From positions 3,224,001-3,288,000 of the forward strand of contig NZ_PJMW01000002.1 in NCBI RefSeq assembly GCF_002846365.1: a stretch of DNA of 64,000 nucleotides, given 5' to 3'. The position numbers and the translations under genes are program-made. Each line of letters begins with the position of its first letter. The first letter of the stretch is position 1. Under the pieces are notes generated by a model. The model had not been told where the DNA came from. It searched no databases and saw nothing but the letters and a program-made list of their open reading frames with translations. Of the stretch, positions 43,327 to 52,390 are shown piece after piece. This DNA comes from Nocardia fluminea. GTDB taxonomy: Bacteria; Actinomycetota; Actinomycetes; Mycobacteriales; Mycobacteriaceae.

Positions 43327-44064
43327 TCAGCGGTCCGGGTATTCGGCGATGAGCGAGCCGAGGAAGCAGTTGGCCGCCTGCACGGCCCGCTCGGCGTCAC
43401 CGTCGATGACGGCCTGCACCAGTTCGGCGTGCTCGGTGTCGTACGCGTCGTCGGATTTGGCGGTCCGCGCGTGGATCACCTGCTCGATGATCGGCAGCAG
43501 CGAGTCGTAGAACTCCAGGTATACCGCGTTGTGGCTGGCGACGACGATCGCGCGGTGTAATTCGACGTCGGCGGCGATGGCCACCGGGTCGGCTTCGGCC
43601 CAGTTCCGGTTGCTGCGTTCGGCGAGCAAACGCTGGAGGGTGGCGATATCGGCGTCGTCGCGGCGGCGCGCGGCCAGGCCCGCCGCGGTGGTGTCGAGGG
43701 CCTGGCGCAGTTCGAGGATGTCGCGTTCGTGCGCGTCGGCGAAGTACTTGCCCAGTGTGCCGCCGACCTCGGACGTGGCGATCACATAGGTGCCCGAGCC
43801 CTGACGGCGTTCGAGCATGCCCGCGTGCACGAGGGCCTGAACGGCTTCGCGCACGGTGTTCCGGCCGGTCCCGGTGAGCTCGGTGAGTTCCGGTTCGGTG
43901 GGGATCCGCTGACCCACCGGCCAACGGCCGGAACGGATCTCGGCCCGAAGCTGTTCGGTGACCTGGGCGATGAGGCTGGTACGCCGGACGGGTTGCACGT
44001 CAGCAAGGGTACTGGGCTCGTCCGCCGAGTCACCCCGTGTCCTCGCGGTCGGGAGATCGCTCAC
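43327..44064 (-). CDS. GntR-family (FadR/FCD) transcriptional regulator
   Basis: 245 residues. Winged helix LRAEIRSGRWPVGQRIPTEPELTELTGTGRNTVREAVQALVHAGMLERRQGSGTYV, then an FCD ligand domain with metal-type histidines (ELRQALDTTAAGLAARR, VELHRAIVVASHN, TEHAELVQAVIDGDAERA). Such regulators usually bind carboxylates. Divergent from an MFS transporter with only 42 bases between starts, so that transporter is its likely target. Confidence 0.9.
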   Translation of the reverse strand: MSDLPTARTRGDSADEPSTLADVQPVRRTSLIAQVTEQLRAEIRSGRWPVGQRIPTEPELTELTGTGRNTVREAVQALVHAGMLERRQGSGTYVIATSEVGGTLGKYFADAHERDILELRQALDTTAAGLAARRRDDADIATLQRLLAERSNRNWAEADPVAIAADVELHRAIVVASHNAVYLEFYDSLLPIIEQVIHARTAKSDDAYDTEHAELVQAVIDGDAERAVQAANCFLGSLIAEYPDR

Positions 44065-44094
44065 AGTCGCTTGGCACCAGTCATCGGGTCATCC

Positions 44095-44100
44095 TATGAT
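44095..44100 (+). promoter_or_regulatory. -10 element TATGAT for leaderless MFS transcript
   Basis: TATGAT ends six bases before GTG 44107, in the divergent gntR/MFS gap. Confidence 0.5.
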
Positions 44101-44106
44101 TTACCG

Positions 44107-45474
44107 GTGCCGCCACTCCGTGAATTTCAGCCAGGTTCAGGTGCCGGGCCTACTTTGGTGGGCGACCGGCGCGACGTCGTCGACCCTGTCAGCCCGTTCC
44201 CGGTGAGTCACCCGGGCGCTCCCGGCGTCAGCGCGTCTGCGGTCAGTGGTAGCGAGGTCGATTCTCCGGAGATCACTCGTCGGTCATTGATCGAGGGACG
44301 ACTGCTGGTGCTGGCGGCCATCATCATGTCGGCGCTGACCTTGCGCGCCGCGGTCACCGCGTTCAGCCCGCTGGCCGAGAAGATCGGCGCCGAGGTCGGG
44401 TACGGGACCGGGATCGTCGGGGTGTTCGGCATGTTGCCGACCGCGATGTTCGGGCTCGCCGGGCTGATCACGCCGCTGATCGCGCGCCGTTTCGGGCTCG
44501 AGCGCACCGTGTTCGTGGCGATGTTGCTGGCGGGGTTCGGGTCCCTGGTGCGCGTGTTCTCCTCCGGTACCGGCGAGCTGCTGGCGTTCTCGGGCGTGGC
44601 GCTGCTCGGCATGGGTATCGGCAATGTGGTGATTCCGCCGCTGGTGAAGCGGTATTTCGGCGATCACCTGGCCGCGATCAGTTCGCTCTATATCGTGATG
44701 GTGCAGCTCAGTACCGTCATCCCGGCCTTCATCGCGGTGCCGGTCGCCGAGGCGCACGGCTGGCGGATCTCGATGGGCGTGTGGGCGCTGGTCGGTTTCG
44801 CGGCCGCGATCCCGTGGTTGGTCGTGCTGCGCGGTCGCCGTGGTCGCGACACCGTCGACACCACCGCGTTGCCCGCCGAAGCGCCCGAGACCGGTCAGGC
44901 CTGGCGTTCGCCGGTGGCGTGGGGGATGGCGGGCATGTTCGGTATGACCTCGCTGACCACGTACGCGATGTTCGCCTGGCTGCCCAAGATCCTGTCCGAC
45001 GCGGGCGCGAGCGCCGGGTTCGGCGGCAGCATGGTCGGTCTGTTCGCGCTGATCGGGCTGGTCGGGGCGCTGGGCGCGCCCACCGTGGTCTCGCGGATGC
45101 GTAATCCGTTCCCCGTCGTGGTCGGCTGCGTGGTGCTGTTCGCGATCGCGTTCGCCGGCCTGCTGGTGTCGCCGATGCACGCCACTCTGCTGTGGGTCCT
45201 GCTCCTCGGTCTCGGCCCGTCCACCTTCCCGATGGCATTGACGCTGATCAACCTGCGCACCCGCACACCCCAGGGGTCCGCGGCGCTGTCGGGCTTCACC
45301 CAGGGCGTCGGTTACGCGATCGCCTGCGTCGGTCCGCTGCTGTTCGGCATGCTGCACACCTGGACGGGCGGCTGGCTCGCCCCGTTCGCCATGCTCGTCG
45401 TCGCCCTCGGTGTGCTCCTCGCTGGCGCCTGGCAGGCGTGCAAACCGCGCATGCTCGAAGACTCCTGGAATTGA
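44107..45474 (+). CDS. MFS transporter, CynX/NimT type
   Basis: 455 residues from GTG 44107. A 50-residue polar lead precedes 12 membrane helices. The first (LVLAAIIMSALTLRAAVTAFSPL), GIGNVVIPPLVKRYFGDHLA and LLGLGPSTFPMALTLINLRTRTPQGSAALSGFTQG match the cyanate/nitroimidazole-type MFS family. Substrate unknown, perhaps an anion or organic acid given the FCD regulator that faces it. Confidence 0.88.
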   Translation: MPPLREFQPGSGAGPTLVGDRRDVVDPVSPFPVSHPGAPGVSASAVSGSEVDSPEITRRSLIEGRLLVLAAIIMSALTLRAAVTAFSPLAEKIGAEVGYGTGIVGVFGMLPTAMFGLAGLITPLIARRFGLERTVFVAMLLAGFGSLVRVFSSGTGELLAFSGVALLGMGIGNVVIPPLVKRYFGDHLAAISSLYIVMVQLSTVIPAFIAVPVAEAHGWRISMGVWALVGFAAAIPWLVVLRGRRGRDTVDTTALPAEAPETGQAWRSPVAWGMAGMFGMTSLTTYAMFAWLPKILSDAGASAGFGGSMVGLFALIGLVGALGAPTVVSRMRNPFPVVVGCVVLFAIAFAGLLVSPMHATLLWVLLLGLGPSTFPMALTLINLRTRTPQGSAALSGFTQGVGYAIACVGPLLFGMLHTWTGGWLAPFAMLVVALGVLLAGAWQACKPRMLEDSWN

Positions 45475-45526
45475 TCTCACTGTTCGAGTTGCGAACCGGT
45501 GCGTCCGGAGTAATGCTGTGTAGATC

Positions 45527-45542
45527 ACACCCTCACGGGTGT
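45527..45542 (+). terminator. Weak hairpin after MFS gene
   Basis: ACACCC-TCAC-GGGTGT followed by TT. Only six base pairs; may stop MFS transcription. The adjacent TGTG-TAGAT-CACA (45517-45529) is palindromic as well. Confidence 0.35.
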
Positions 45543-45586
45543 TTCCGCCGATTTCTTGCCGCTTCCTTACCTGCGGAAATCGTTGC

Positions 45587-45602
45587 GATACATGCCTGAA
45601 AC
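45587..45602 (+). promoter_or_regulatory. Candidate GlnR box upstream of narK-nirBD
   Basis: GATACatgcctGAAAC matches GTNAC-N6-GAAAC with one mismatch, and GAAAT lies another six bases upstream (45576-45580). About 130 bases before the narK start; GlnR control of nitrite-assimilation genes is established in actinobacteria. Confidence 0.55.
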
Positions 45603-45613
45603 AAAAGGGCTGA

Positions 45614-45643
45614 TCTCACCTCCCTGATCGGGCGGAGGTGAGA
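45614..45643 (+). promoter_or_regulatory. Ten-bp inverted repeat in narK leader region
   Basis: TCTCACCTCC (45614-45623) and GGAGGTGAGA (45634-45643), perfect stem, 10-base loop. Between the GlnR-like box and the narK start, so an operator or an RNA hairpin in the 5' leader. Confidence 0.45.
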
Positions 45644-45731
45644 AACCGTTGATTCAAGCGACATTTCCCGCAGCATTTCGGCAATACCCATTTCCTACCG
45701 TTGGGCCATCGCACTTTTGGGAGGCCCAATC

Positions 45732-47183
45732 TTGAGCACGCTGAAGCGGAACCACGACATCGAGCACTGGGATGCCGAAGATGTCGCGGCCTGGGAGGCC
45801 GGCGGCAAGGACGTAGCCAAGCGCAACCTGATCTGGTCTGTGATCGCTGAGCACATCGGATTCTCGGTGTGGTCGATCTGGTCGGTGATGGTGCTGTTCA
45901 TGCCCACCGACAAGTACGGCATCGACGCGGCAGGCAAGTTCTTCCTCGTCGCCATGCCCACCCTGGTCGGCGCGTTCCTGCGCATCCCCTATACCGTCGC
46001 CACCGCCCGCTTCGGCGGCCGCAACTGGACGATCTTCTCCGCGTTCCTGCTGCTCATCCCGCTGCTGCTGACGCTGTACTTCGTCAACCAGCCCGGCACT
46101 TCCTACACCACCTTCCTGGTCGTTGCCGCGTTCGCCGGCTTCGGTGGCGGCAACTTCGCGTCGTCGATGACCAACATCAACGCCTTCTATCCCCAGCGCC
46201 TCAAGGGCTGGGCACTGGGCATGAACGCCGGTGGCGGCAACATCGGCGTCCCGGTGATCCAGCTGCTCGGCCTGCTGGTACTGGTCACCCTCGGTGGCGA
46301 CTACGCCTCGGTCATCTGCGCGGTCTACCTGGTCCTGGTCGGCGTCACCGCCGTCGGCGCCGCCCTCTTCATGGACAACCTGACCAACCAGAAGGCCGAC
46401 ATGTCCTACATGGTCAAGGCCCTGCGGGTACCGCAGTCCTGGGCGATCGCCTTCCTCTACATCGGCACCTTCGGTTCGTTCATCGGTTACAGCTTCGCCT
46501 TCGCGCAGATCCTGCAGATCAGCTTCAAGGCCGGCGGCGACACCGCCGCCCAGGCCGCCATCCACGCCGCGTCGATCGCCTTCGTCGGCCCGCTGCTCGG
46601 CTCGCTGGCCCGCCCCTACGGCGGCAAGATGGCCGACCGGATCGGTGGCAGCAAGGTCACCATCGCCACCTTCGGCGCCATGATGCTCGCGGCGCTGCTC
46701 GTGGTCACCGCCTCGACGATGGCCGACGGCAACAAGGGTGTTGCCACCGGCGCCACCATGACCCTGCTGGTCGCGGGCTTCATCGCCCTGTTCGTCCTGT
46801 CCGGTTTCGGCAACGGTGCCGTCACCAAGATCATCCCGTCGGTGTTCGAGGCCAAGTCCAAGAGCCTGCCGGTCTCGCGGGTCGAGCAGGCGGCCTGGTC
46901 GCAGAACACCTCCGGCGCCCTGATCGGCTTCGTCGGCGCCATCGGCGCCCTCGGCGGGGTCGGCATCAACATGGTGTTGCGCAGCTCCTACGCCAGCACC
47001 GCTTCGGCCACCAACGCGTTCTGGGTCTTCCTGGCCTTCTACGTGGTCTGCGCCGCCGTTACCTGGACGGTGTTCCTGCGCCGTCCGCGCCTTACCTCCG
47101 ACTCCGATGTCGTGGTCGAGGCCGAGTCCCTGGTCCTCGAGGCCGAAACAAACGCTTCGTCGGCCAATTCGTCGGCTCGCTGA
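45732..47183 (+). CDS. narK: NarK-type nitrate/nitrite transporter, first gene of nir operon
   Basis: 483 residues from TTG 45732, chosen because GGGAGG lies seven bases upstream; the in-frame TTG at 45717 overlaps that site. Twelve helices with nitrate signatures AGFGGGNFASSMTNINAFYPQRLKGWALGMNAGGGNIG and LSGFGNGAVTKIIP. It opens with a conserved amphipathic lead (HWDAEDVAAWEAGGKDVAKRN). 30 bases before nirB, so it supplies nitrate or nitrite to the assimilatory reductase. Confidence 0.93.
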   Translation: MSTLKRNHDIEHWDAEDVAAWEAGGKDVAKRNLIWSVIAEHIGFSVWSIWSVMVLFMPTDKYGIDAAGKFFLVAMPTLVGAFLRIPYTVATARFGGRNWTIFSAFLLLIPLLLTLYFVNQPGTSYTTFLVVAAFAGFGGGNFASSMTNINAFYPQRLKGWALGMNAGGGNIGVPVIQLLGLLVLVTLGGDYASVICAVYLVLVGVTAVGAALFMDNLTNQKADMSYMVKALRVPQSWAIAFLYIGTFGSFIGYSFAFAQILQISFKAGGDTAAQAAIHAASIAFVGPLLGSLARPYGGKMADRIGGSKVTIATFGAMMLAALLVVTASTMADGNKGVATGATMTLLVAGFIALFVLSGFGNGAVTKIIPSVFEAKSKSLPVSRVEQAAWSQNTSGALIGFVGAIGALGGVGINMVLRSSYASTASATNAFWVFLAFYVVCAAVTWTVFLRRPRLTSDSDVVVEAESLVLEAETNASSANSSAR

Positions 47184-47213
47184 CAACCGACCACAACCAA
47201 GGAGGTCACTCTC

Positions 47214-49763
47214 ATGAACAGCACTCGTAAAACAGCGGTCGTGGTCGGCCACGGCATGGTCGGACACCGTTTCGTCGAAGCCCTTCGCTCGCGCGACGAA
47301 GCAGGTCAGTGGCGGGTCATCATCCTGTCGGAGGAGAAGCTGCCCGCGTACGACCGCGTCGGCCTGTCCTACTACGTCGGCAACTGGAACGCCGACGACC
47401 TGGCCCTGCCCGGCAACATGTACGACGGTGACGACCTGGTCGACCTGCGGCTGGGCCAGCGCGGCGAGGCCATCGACCTCGCGGCCAAGACCGTCACCAG
47501 CACCAGCGGCGACGTCATCGCCTACGACGCGCTGGTCATGGCCACCGGTTCCTACCCGTTCGTGCCGCCGGTCCCCGGCCACGACCTGCCCGAGTGCTTC
47601 GTCTACCGCACCATCGACGACCTCGACGGCATCCGTGCCGCCGCCGAAGCGGCCGGTCCCGGCGCGCACGGTGTGGTCGTCGGCGGCGGTCTGCTCGGCC
47701 TGGAAGCGGCCAACGCGCTGCGCCTGCTCGGCATGACCCCGCACGTCATCGAGTACAACGGGCGCCTGATGCCCGCCCAGGTCGACGCCGGTGGTGGCGC
47801 GATCCTGGAGAAGCTCGTCACCGATATCGGCCTCAATGTGCACACCGGGGTCGGCACCGCCAAGATCGTCTCGATCGAGGAGGAGGGCGCCGACAAGGTC
47901 ACCGTGCACCTGTCCGACGATGCCGAGATCAAGGCCTCGCTGGTGGTGTTCTCCGCCGGTGTCCGCCCGCAGGACGCCCTCGCCAAGGCCTCGGGCCTCG
48001 AGATCGGCGCCCGCGGCGGCATCCTGACCGACCTCGCCCTGCAGACCTCGGACCCGAGCGTCTACGCCATCGGTGAGTGCGCCGCGATCGAGGGCGTCTG
48101 CTACGGCCTGGTCGCCCCCGGTTACACCACCGCCGAGATCGTCGCCGACCGCCTGCTGGGCGGCGCGGGCGAGTTCCCCGGTGCCGATATGTCCACCAAG
48201 CTCAAGCTGATGGGCGTCGACGTGGCGTCCTTCGGTGACGCGCACGGCACCACCGAGGGCGCCCTCGAGGTCGTGCTGCACGACGCGGCCAAAGGCACCT
48301 ACGCCAAGCTGGTCGTCTCCGACGACGCCCAGACCCTGCTCGGCGGCATCCTCGTCGGTGACGCCAGCCAGTACGCCGCCCTTCGCCCGCTGGTCGGCCG
48401 CCCGCTGCCCGCCGACGCCGCCGCCCTGATCTCCCCGGCCGGCGCCGAACTCGGTGCCGACTCGCTGCCCGACGACGCCCAGATCTGCTCCTGCAACAAC
48501 GTCAGCAAGGGCGCCATCTGCGGCGCGATCGCCGAGGGTGCCTGCGACATCCCGGCCGTCAAGAGCTGCACCAACGCCGGTACCTCCTGCGGTGGCTGTG
48601 TGCCGATGATCAAGAAGCTGCTCGAGCAGTCCGGTGTGGCCCTGTCGAAGTCGCTGTGTGAGCACTTCACCCAGTCGCGTGCCGAGCTCTACGACGTGGT
48701 CGCCGTCACCGGCATCCGCACCTTCTCCGAGCTGATCGCCAAGCACGGCAAGGGCTCGGGCTGCGATATCTGCAAGCCGACTGTCGCCTCGATCCTGGCG
48801 TCGACCTCGAGCGACCACATCCTCGAGGGCGAGCAGGCCGCGCTGCAGGACACCAACGACCACTTCCTGGCCAACCTGCAGAAGAACGGCACCTACTCGG
48901 TCGTTCCCCGGATGCCCGGTGGCGAGGTGACCGCCGACCAGCTGATCGTGATCGGTGAGGTCGCCAAGGAGTTCGGCCTCTACGTCAAGGTCACCGGTGG
49001 TCAGCGCATCGACCTGTTCGGCGCCCGCGTGGAGCAGCTGCCGCTGATCTGGAAGCGCCTGGTCGACGTCGGCATGGAGTCCGGCCACGCCTACGGCAAG
49101 TCGCTGCGCACCGTGAAGAGCTGCGTCGGCTCCACCTGGTGCCGCTACGGCCAGCAGGACTCGGTCGGCATGGCCGTGCTGCTGGAGAAGCGCTACCGCG
49201 GCCTTCGCTCCCCGCACAAGATCAAGCTGGCCGTGTCGGGGTGCGCGCGTGAATGCGCCGAGGCCCGCGGCAAGGACGTCGGCGTGATCGCCACCGAGCA
49301 CGGCTGGAACCTTTACGTCGGCGGCAACGGCGGCCTGACCCCCAAGCACGCGGTGCTGCTGGCCGGCGACCTCGACGACGAGACCCTGATCAGCTACATC
49401 GACCGCTACCTGATGTTCTACATCCGCACCGCCGACCGCCTGCAGCGCACCGCGCCGTGGCAGGAGGCCCTCGAGGGTGGGTTCGACTACCTCAAGGCCG
49501 TCGTCTGTGACGACAGCCTCGGTATCGCCGGTGACCTCGAGGCCGCCATGGCCAAGCACGTCGAGGGCTACAAGGACGAGTGGGCGGCCGTGCTCGAGGA
49601 CGAGAACAAGCTCTCGCGCTTCGTCTCCTTCGTCAATGCCCCTGACGAGGCCGACCCCACGATTTCGTTCGACGACAGCGGCGAACGCAAGGTACCAGTG
49701 CTCCTCGGTCTTCCCGGCATGCCCGTCGGTGTTGCTTCGGACACAGCACCGGCCGGGAAATAA
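47214..49763 (+). CDS. nirB: Assimilatory nitrite reductase large subunit
   Basis: 849 residues; AAGGAGG ribosome site before ATG 47214. Reduces nitrite to ammonium with NADH. Order: FAD/NADH domain (VVVGHGMVGHRFVEAL; second Rossmann VVVGGGLLGLEAANAL; ATGSYPFVPP; YAIGECA), BFD-like [2Fe-2S] domain (CSCNNVSKG ... CTNAGTSCGGC), then the sirohaem/[4Fe-4S] half with CVGSTWC (C-x5-C) and SGCARECAE (C-x3-C). All cofactor ligands are present. Confidence 0.97.
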   Translation: MNSTRKTAVVVGHGMVGHRFVEALRSRDEAGQWRVIILSEEKLPAYDRVGLSYYVGNWNADDLALPGNMYDGDDLVDLRLGQRGEAIDLAAKTVTSTSGDVIAYDALVMATGSYPFVPPVPGHDLPECFVYRTIDDLDGIRAAAEAAGPGAHGVVVGGGLLGLEAANALRLLGMTPHVIEYNGRLMPAQVDAGGGAILEKLVTDIGLNVHTGVGTAKIVSIEEEGADKVTVHLSDDAEIKASLVVFSAGVRPQDALAKASGLEIGARGGILTDLALQTSDPSVYAIGECAAIEGVCYGLVAPGYTTAEIVADRLLGGAGEFPGADMSTKLKLMGVDVASFGDAHGTTEGALEVVLHDAAKGTYAKLVVSDDAQTLLGGILVGDASQYAALRPLVGRPLPADAAALISPAGAELGADSLPDDAQICSCNNVSKGAICGAIAEGACDIPAVKSCTNAGTSCGGCVPMIKKLLEQSGVALSKSLCEHFTQSRAELYDVVAVTGIRTFSELIAKHGKGSGCDICKPTVASILASTSSDHILEGEQAALQDTNDHFLANLQKNGTYSVVPRMPGGEVTADQLIVIGEVAKEFGLYVKVTGGQRIDLFGARVEQLPLIWKRLVDVGMESGHAYGKSLRTVKSCVGSTWCRYGQQDSVGMAVLLEKRYRGLRSPHKIKLAVSGCARECAEARGKDVGVIATEHGWNLYVGGNGGLTPKHAVLLAGDLDDETLISYIDRYLMFYIRTADRLQRTAPWQEALEGGFDYLKAVVCDDSLGIAGDLEAAMAKHVEGYKDEWAAVLEDENKLSRFVSFVNAPDEADPTISFDDSGERKVPVLLGLPGMPVGVASDTAPAGK

Positions 49764-49826
49764 GCACTTAACGCTGCGGAAACAGGGCGCCTGTACCAAT
49801 AGGTAAGGCGTTCGGAGGAGGAACCG

Positions 49827-50207
49827 ATGACCGTTATCGACACACCCACCATCACCACTGAGACCGTGACCTGGACCCAGGCTTGCCGGCTCGATTTCCT
49901 GATCCCGGGGCGCGGCGTGGCTGTCCTGCTGAAGGGCGGCCGTCAGGCGGCTCTGTTCCTACTCACCGACGGCACGCTCGCCGCCGTCGGCAATATCGAT
50001 CCGTTCGGCCGGGCCGCGGTGATGTCACGCGGCATCATCGGTGATCGTGGCGGTGTTCCCGTCGTCGCGTCGCCGCTGCTCAAGCAGGCTTTCTCGCTGA
50101 TCGACGGCCGCTGTCTGGACGACGAGTCGCAGTCCCTGCCGGTGTACGCCGTGCAACTCGACGGCGGCGTCGTCGCGGTCTCCAACGAGCCGGTGCAGAC
50201 CCCATGA
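49827..50207 (+). CDS. nirD: Assimilatory nitrite reductase small subunit
   Basis: 126 residues with a GGAGGAGG ribosome site. NirD Rieske-like fold (GRGVAVLLKGGRQAALFLLTDGTLAAVGNIDPFGRAAVMSRGIIGDRGGVPVVASPL) without the Cys/His cluster ligands, which is normal for NirD. It partners NirB. The stop overlaps the nnaR start (ATGA). Confidence 0.95.
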   Translation: MTVIDTPTITTETVTWTQACRLDFLIPGRGVAVLLKGGRQAALFLLTDGTLAAVGNIDPFGRAAVMSRGIIGDRGGVPVVASPLLKQAFSLIDGRCLDDESQSLPVYAVQLDGGVVAVSNEPVQTP

Positions 50208-51448
50208 CCTCTCCCACCGACAGTGGCCCCTGCCTTGCCGGCTTCACCATCGGCGTCACCGCGGCTCGCCGCGCCGAGGAATTCAGCACCCTGCTCACCC
50301 GCAAGGGCGCGAGCGTCGTGTCAGCCCCTGCGATCCGCATCATTCCGCTGGCCGATGACACCGAGCTCGAGCGGGTCACCGAACTGCTGATCGCCGATCC
50401 GCCGCAGATCACCGTCGCCACCACCGGCATCGGCTTCCGCGGCTGGATGGAAGCGGCGGAGGGCTGGGGCCTGGCCGAGGTTCTGCGCGACACCCTCGCC
50501 TCGACCCGCATGCTGGCCCGCGGCCCCAAGGCCAAGGGCGCGATCCGCGCCGCCGAACTGCGTGAGGAATGGTCGCCTGCCTCGGAGTCCTCGGCCGAAG
50601 TGCTCGACCATCTGCTGGCCGAGGGCGTCGAAGGCGTCCGCATCGCGGTGCAGTTGCACGGCGCGACCACCGAGTGGGAGCCGGTTCCCGACTTCTGCGA
50701 GGTGCTGCGCTGCGCGGGCGCCGACGTGGTCCCCGTCCCGGTGTACCGCTGGGAGCCGCCGGCCGATCGTGGGCCGATGGACAACATGATCGATGCGATC
50801 ATCTCCGGCAGCCTGGACTGCGTCACCTTCACCAGCGCGCCCGCCGTGGCGTCACTGTTGATGCGCGCCAAGGAAACCGGGCTGCTCGAGTCGGTGCTGC
50901 ACGCGTTCCGCGGCCGGGTGCTCGCGGCCTGCGTCGGTCCGATCACCGCGGCCCCGCTGGAAGAACTCGGCGTGCCGACGACGATGCCCGGCCGTGCCCG
51001 GCTGGGTGCGCTGGCTCGCCATGTGGCAGAAGAACTTCCGCGTCGCGCCAGCCGCATCTACGCGGCCGGTCATCTGATCAGCGTGCGCGGTGGCTGTGTT
51101 GTCGTCGACGGGGAGGTGCGTCAGCTGGCGCCCGCCCCGATGGCCTTGATGCGATCGCTGGCTCGTCAGCCAGGCCGGGTCGTGTCGCGGGAAGATCTGC
51201 TGGCCGCGTTGCCCGGTGGCGGTGACGACACCCACGCGGTGGAGACCGCGATCGCGCGACTGCGCGCCGGACTGGGTACTCCCAAGGCGATCCAGACCGT
51301 GGTCAAGCGCGGCTACCGGCTGGCGCTGGACGCGGCCGACTGCTCCGACACGCCACCCGTGCGGGCGGCTGTCCAGGCACCGCACGCCGCGGGGATCGGA
51401 ACGCCCGCCCGCTCGCCCCGGCCCGCCCAAGCGATCGGAGTGTGGTGA
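50204..51448 (+). CDS. nnaR: NnaR: HemD-like domain fused to winged helix, nitrate/nitrite regulator
   Basis: 414 residues. Residues ~1-265 are a uroporphyrinogen-III-synthase-like bilobed domain (TIGVTAARRAEEFSTLLTRKGASV, TFTSAPAVASLL); residues ~290-380 are an OmpR-type winged helix (LAPAPMALMRSLARQPGRVVSREDLLAALPGG, THAVETAIARLRAGLG, VVKRGYRLAL). This fusion is the NnaR regulator that in Streptomyces and M. smegmatis works with GlnR on nitrate/nitrite genes. Co-translated with nirD. Confidence 0.9.
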   Translation: MTSPTDSGPCLAGFTIGVTAARRAEEFSTLLTRKGASVVSAPAIRIIPLADDTELERVTELLIADPPQITVATTGIGFRGWMEAAEGWGLAEVLRDTLASTRMLARGPKAKGAIRAAELREEWSPASESSAEVLDHLLAEGVEGVRIAVQLHGATTEWEPVPDFCEVLRCAGADVVPVPVYRWEPPADRGPMDNMIDAIISGSLDCVTFTSAPAVASLLMRAKETGLLESVLHAFRGRVLAACVGPITAAPLEELGVPTTMPGRARLGALARHVAEELPRRASRIYAAGHLISVRGGCVVVDGEVRQLAPAPMALMRSLARQPGRVVSREDLLAALPGGGDDTHAVETAIARLRAGLGTPKAIQTVVKRGYRLALDAADCSDTPPVRAAVQAPHAAGIGTPARSPRPAQAIGVW

Positions 51449-52179
51449 GCGCCGGGCAGCCGGGTGAGCCGGCTCTGGTACTGGTCGCGCACGGGACTCG
51501 CAGCGCGCGCGGCGTGGAGATGATCGCCGCGCTCGCCGACGCGGTGGCCGCCGAGCTCGGCGTCGCGGTGTCCTCGGCGCCGAATACCGCGCTGCGGACC
51601 GCTTTCGTCGACGTGCTCGGCCCGTCACCGTCGGAGGTGCTGCGGGACCTCGATGGGCCCGCTGTCGTAGTTCCGGCGTTCCTCGCTTCCGGCTATCACG
51701 TGTATCAAGATGTTCCGCGTGAGGTCGCCGAGAGTGGGCACAGCGCGGTGGCTGTGACCGAGGCGATGGGGCCGGATCCGGCGCTGACCAGGATCATGGC
51801 GGTGCGGTTGCGGGCAGCGGGTTGGAAGCCGGGGGATGCGGTCGTCTTCGCGGCCGCTGGGTCTTCGGATTCGCGTGCGCGCCAGGATGTTCGGCGGGCG
51901 GCGGGGATGCTGGCCGAGCAGCTGGGTGTGCCGGTGAAGATCGGCTATGTGGCGACCGGGACGCCCAAGGTGTCCGAAGTGGTTGCCTCGCTGCGTGAGT
52001 CGGGTGCTGGGCGGGTGTTCGTTGCTTCTTATCTGCTGGCGCACGGGCTGTTTCATCAGCGGTTGCACGATGCCGGGGCCGATGGGGTGGCTGAGCCGAT
52101 CGGGGTGCATCCGGGGGTTGTTCGGTTGATTGTGGATCGGTATCGGAGTGCTGCTCGGGAGCTGGTCGGGGTTCGGTGA
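51445..52179 (+). CDS. Sirohydrochlorin chelatase (CbiX/SirB type)
   Basis: 244 residues; GTG 51445 overlaps the nnaR stop by four bases. Metal-binding histidines in LVAHGTRS and GYHVYQDV; two similar halves (PALVLVAHGT and DAVVFAAAGSSD), the second half lacking one histidine as usual. It inserts iron into sirohydrochlorin to make sirohaem, the cofactor of NirB, which explains its place in the operon. Resembles Rv0259c. Confidence 0.92.
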   Translation: MSAGQPGEPALVLVAHGTRSARGVEMIAALADAVAAELGVAVSSAPNTALRTAFVDVLGPSPSEVLRDLDGPAVVVPAFLASGYHVYQDVPREVAESGHSAVAVTEAMGPDPALTRIMAVRLRAAGWKPGDAVVFAAAGSSDSRARQDVRRAAGMLAEQLGVPVKIGYVATGTPKVSEVVASLRESGAGRVFVASYLLAHGLFHQRLHDAGADGVAEPIGVHPGVVRLIVDRYRSAARELVGVR

Positions 52180-52193
52180 GGTTCGGGGTTCAG

Positions 52194-52382
52194 TAGTCCC
52201 AGGTGGTTTGACGCTGTGTTTGTTGGCGCGCTGGCGCGCGCGTGTCCGCGGCCCTGATTGGCCCGCCGGTCAGGCGCCGGGGCTTGCTCCTTCGTCGCCT
52301 ACGCCCCGGCGCCTGACCGGCGGGCCGGCCGCGGACCGGCCACTGCGTGGCCGTCCCTCCCTAGGGGTCGGGAGTGCGGTGG
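52194..52382. repeat. Dispersed structured repeat, copy B
   Basis: 189 bp, the same element as 24656-24842. Stems: GCGCGC-TGGC-GCGCGC (near 52226-52240); outer stem TCCGCGGCC (52245-52253) with 52327-52335, then a bulge CTGATT; a perfect 24-bp inner stem (52260-52283 with 52303-52326) closed by the identical loop TTGCTCCTTCGTCGCCTAC; GGCCAC-TGC-GTGGCC. Starts 15 bases after the chelatase gene. Confidence 0.8.
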
Positions 52383-52390
52383 CTGGGTTG

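Noticed and set aside
45654..49799. 1381-codon open frame on the minus strand opposite narK-nirB-nirD
   Set aside because: It is a shadow of GC-rich codon bias; the plus-strand proteins are recognised enzymes and transporters with intact motifs, and the minus translation is low complexity with no family features.
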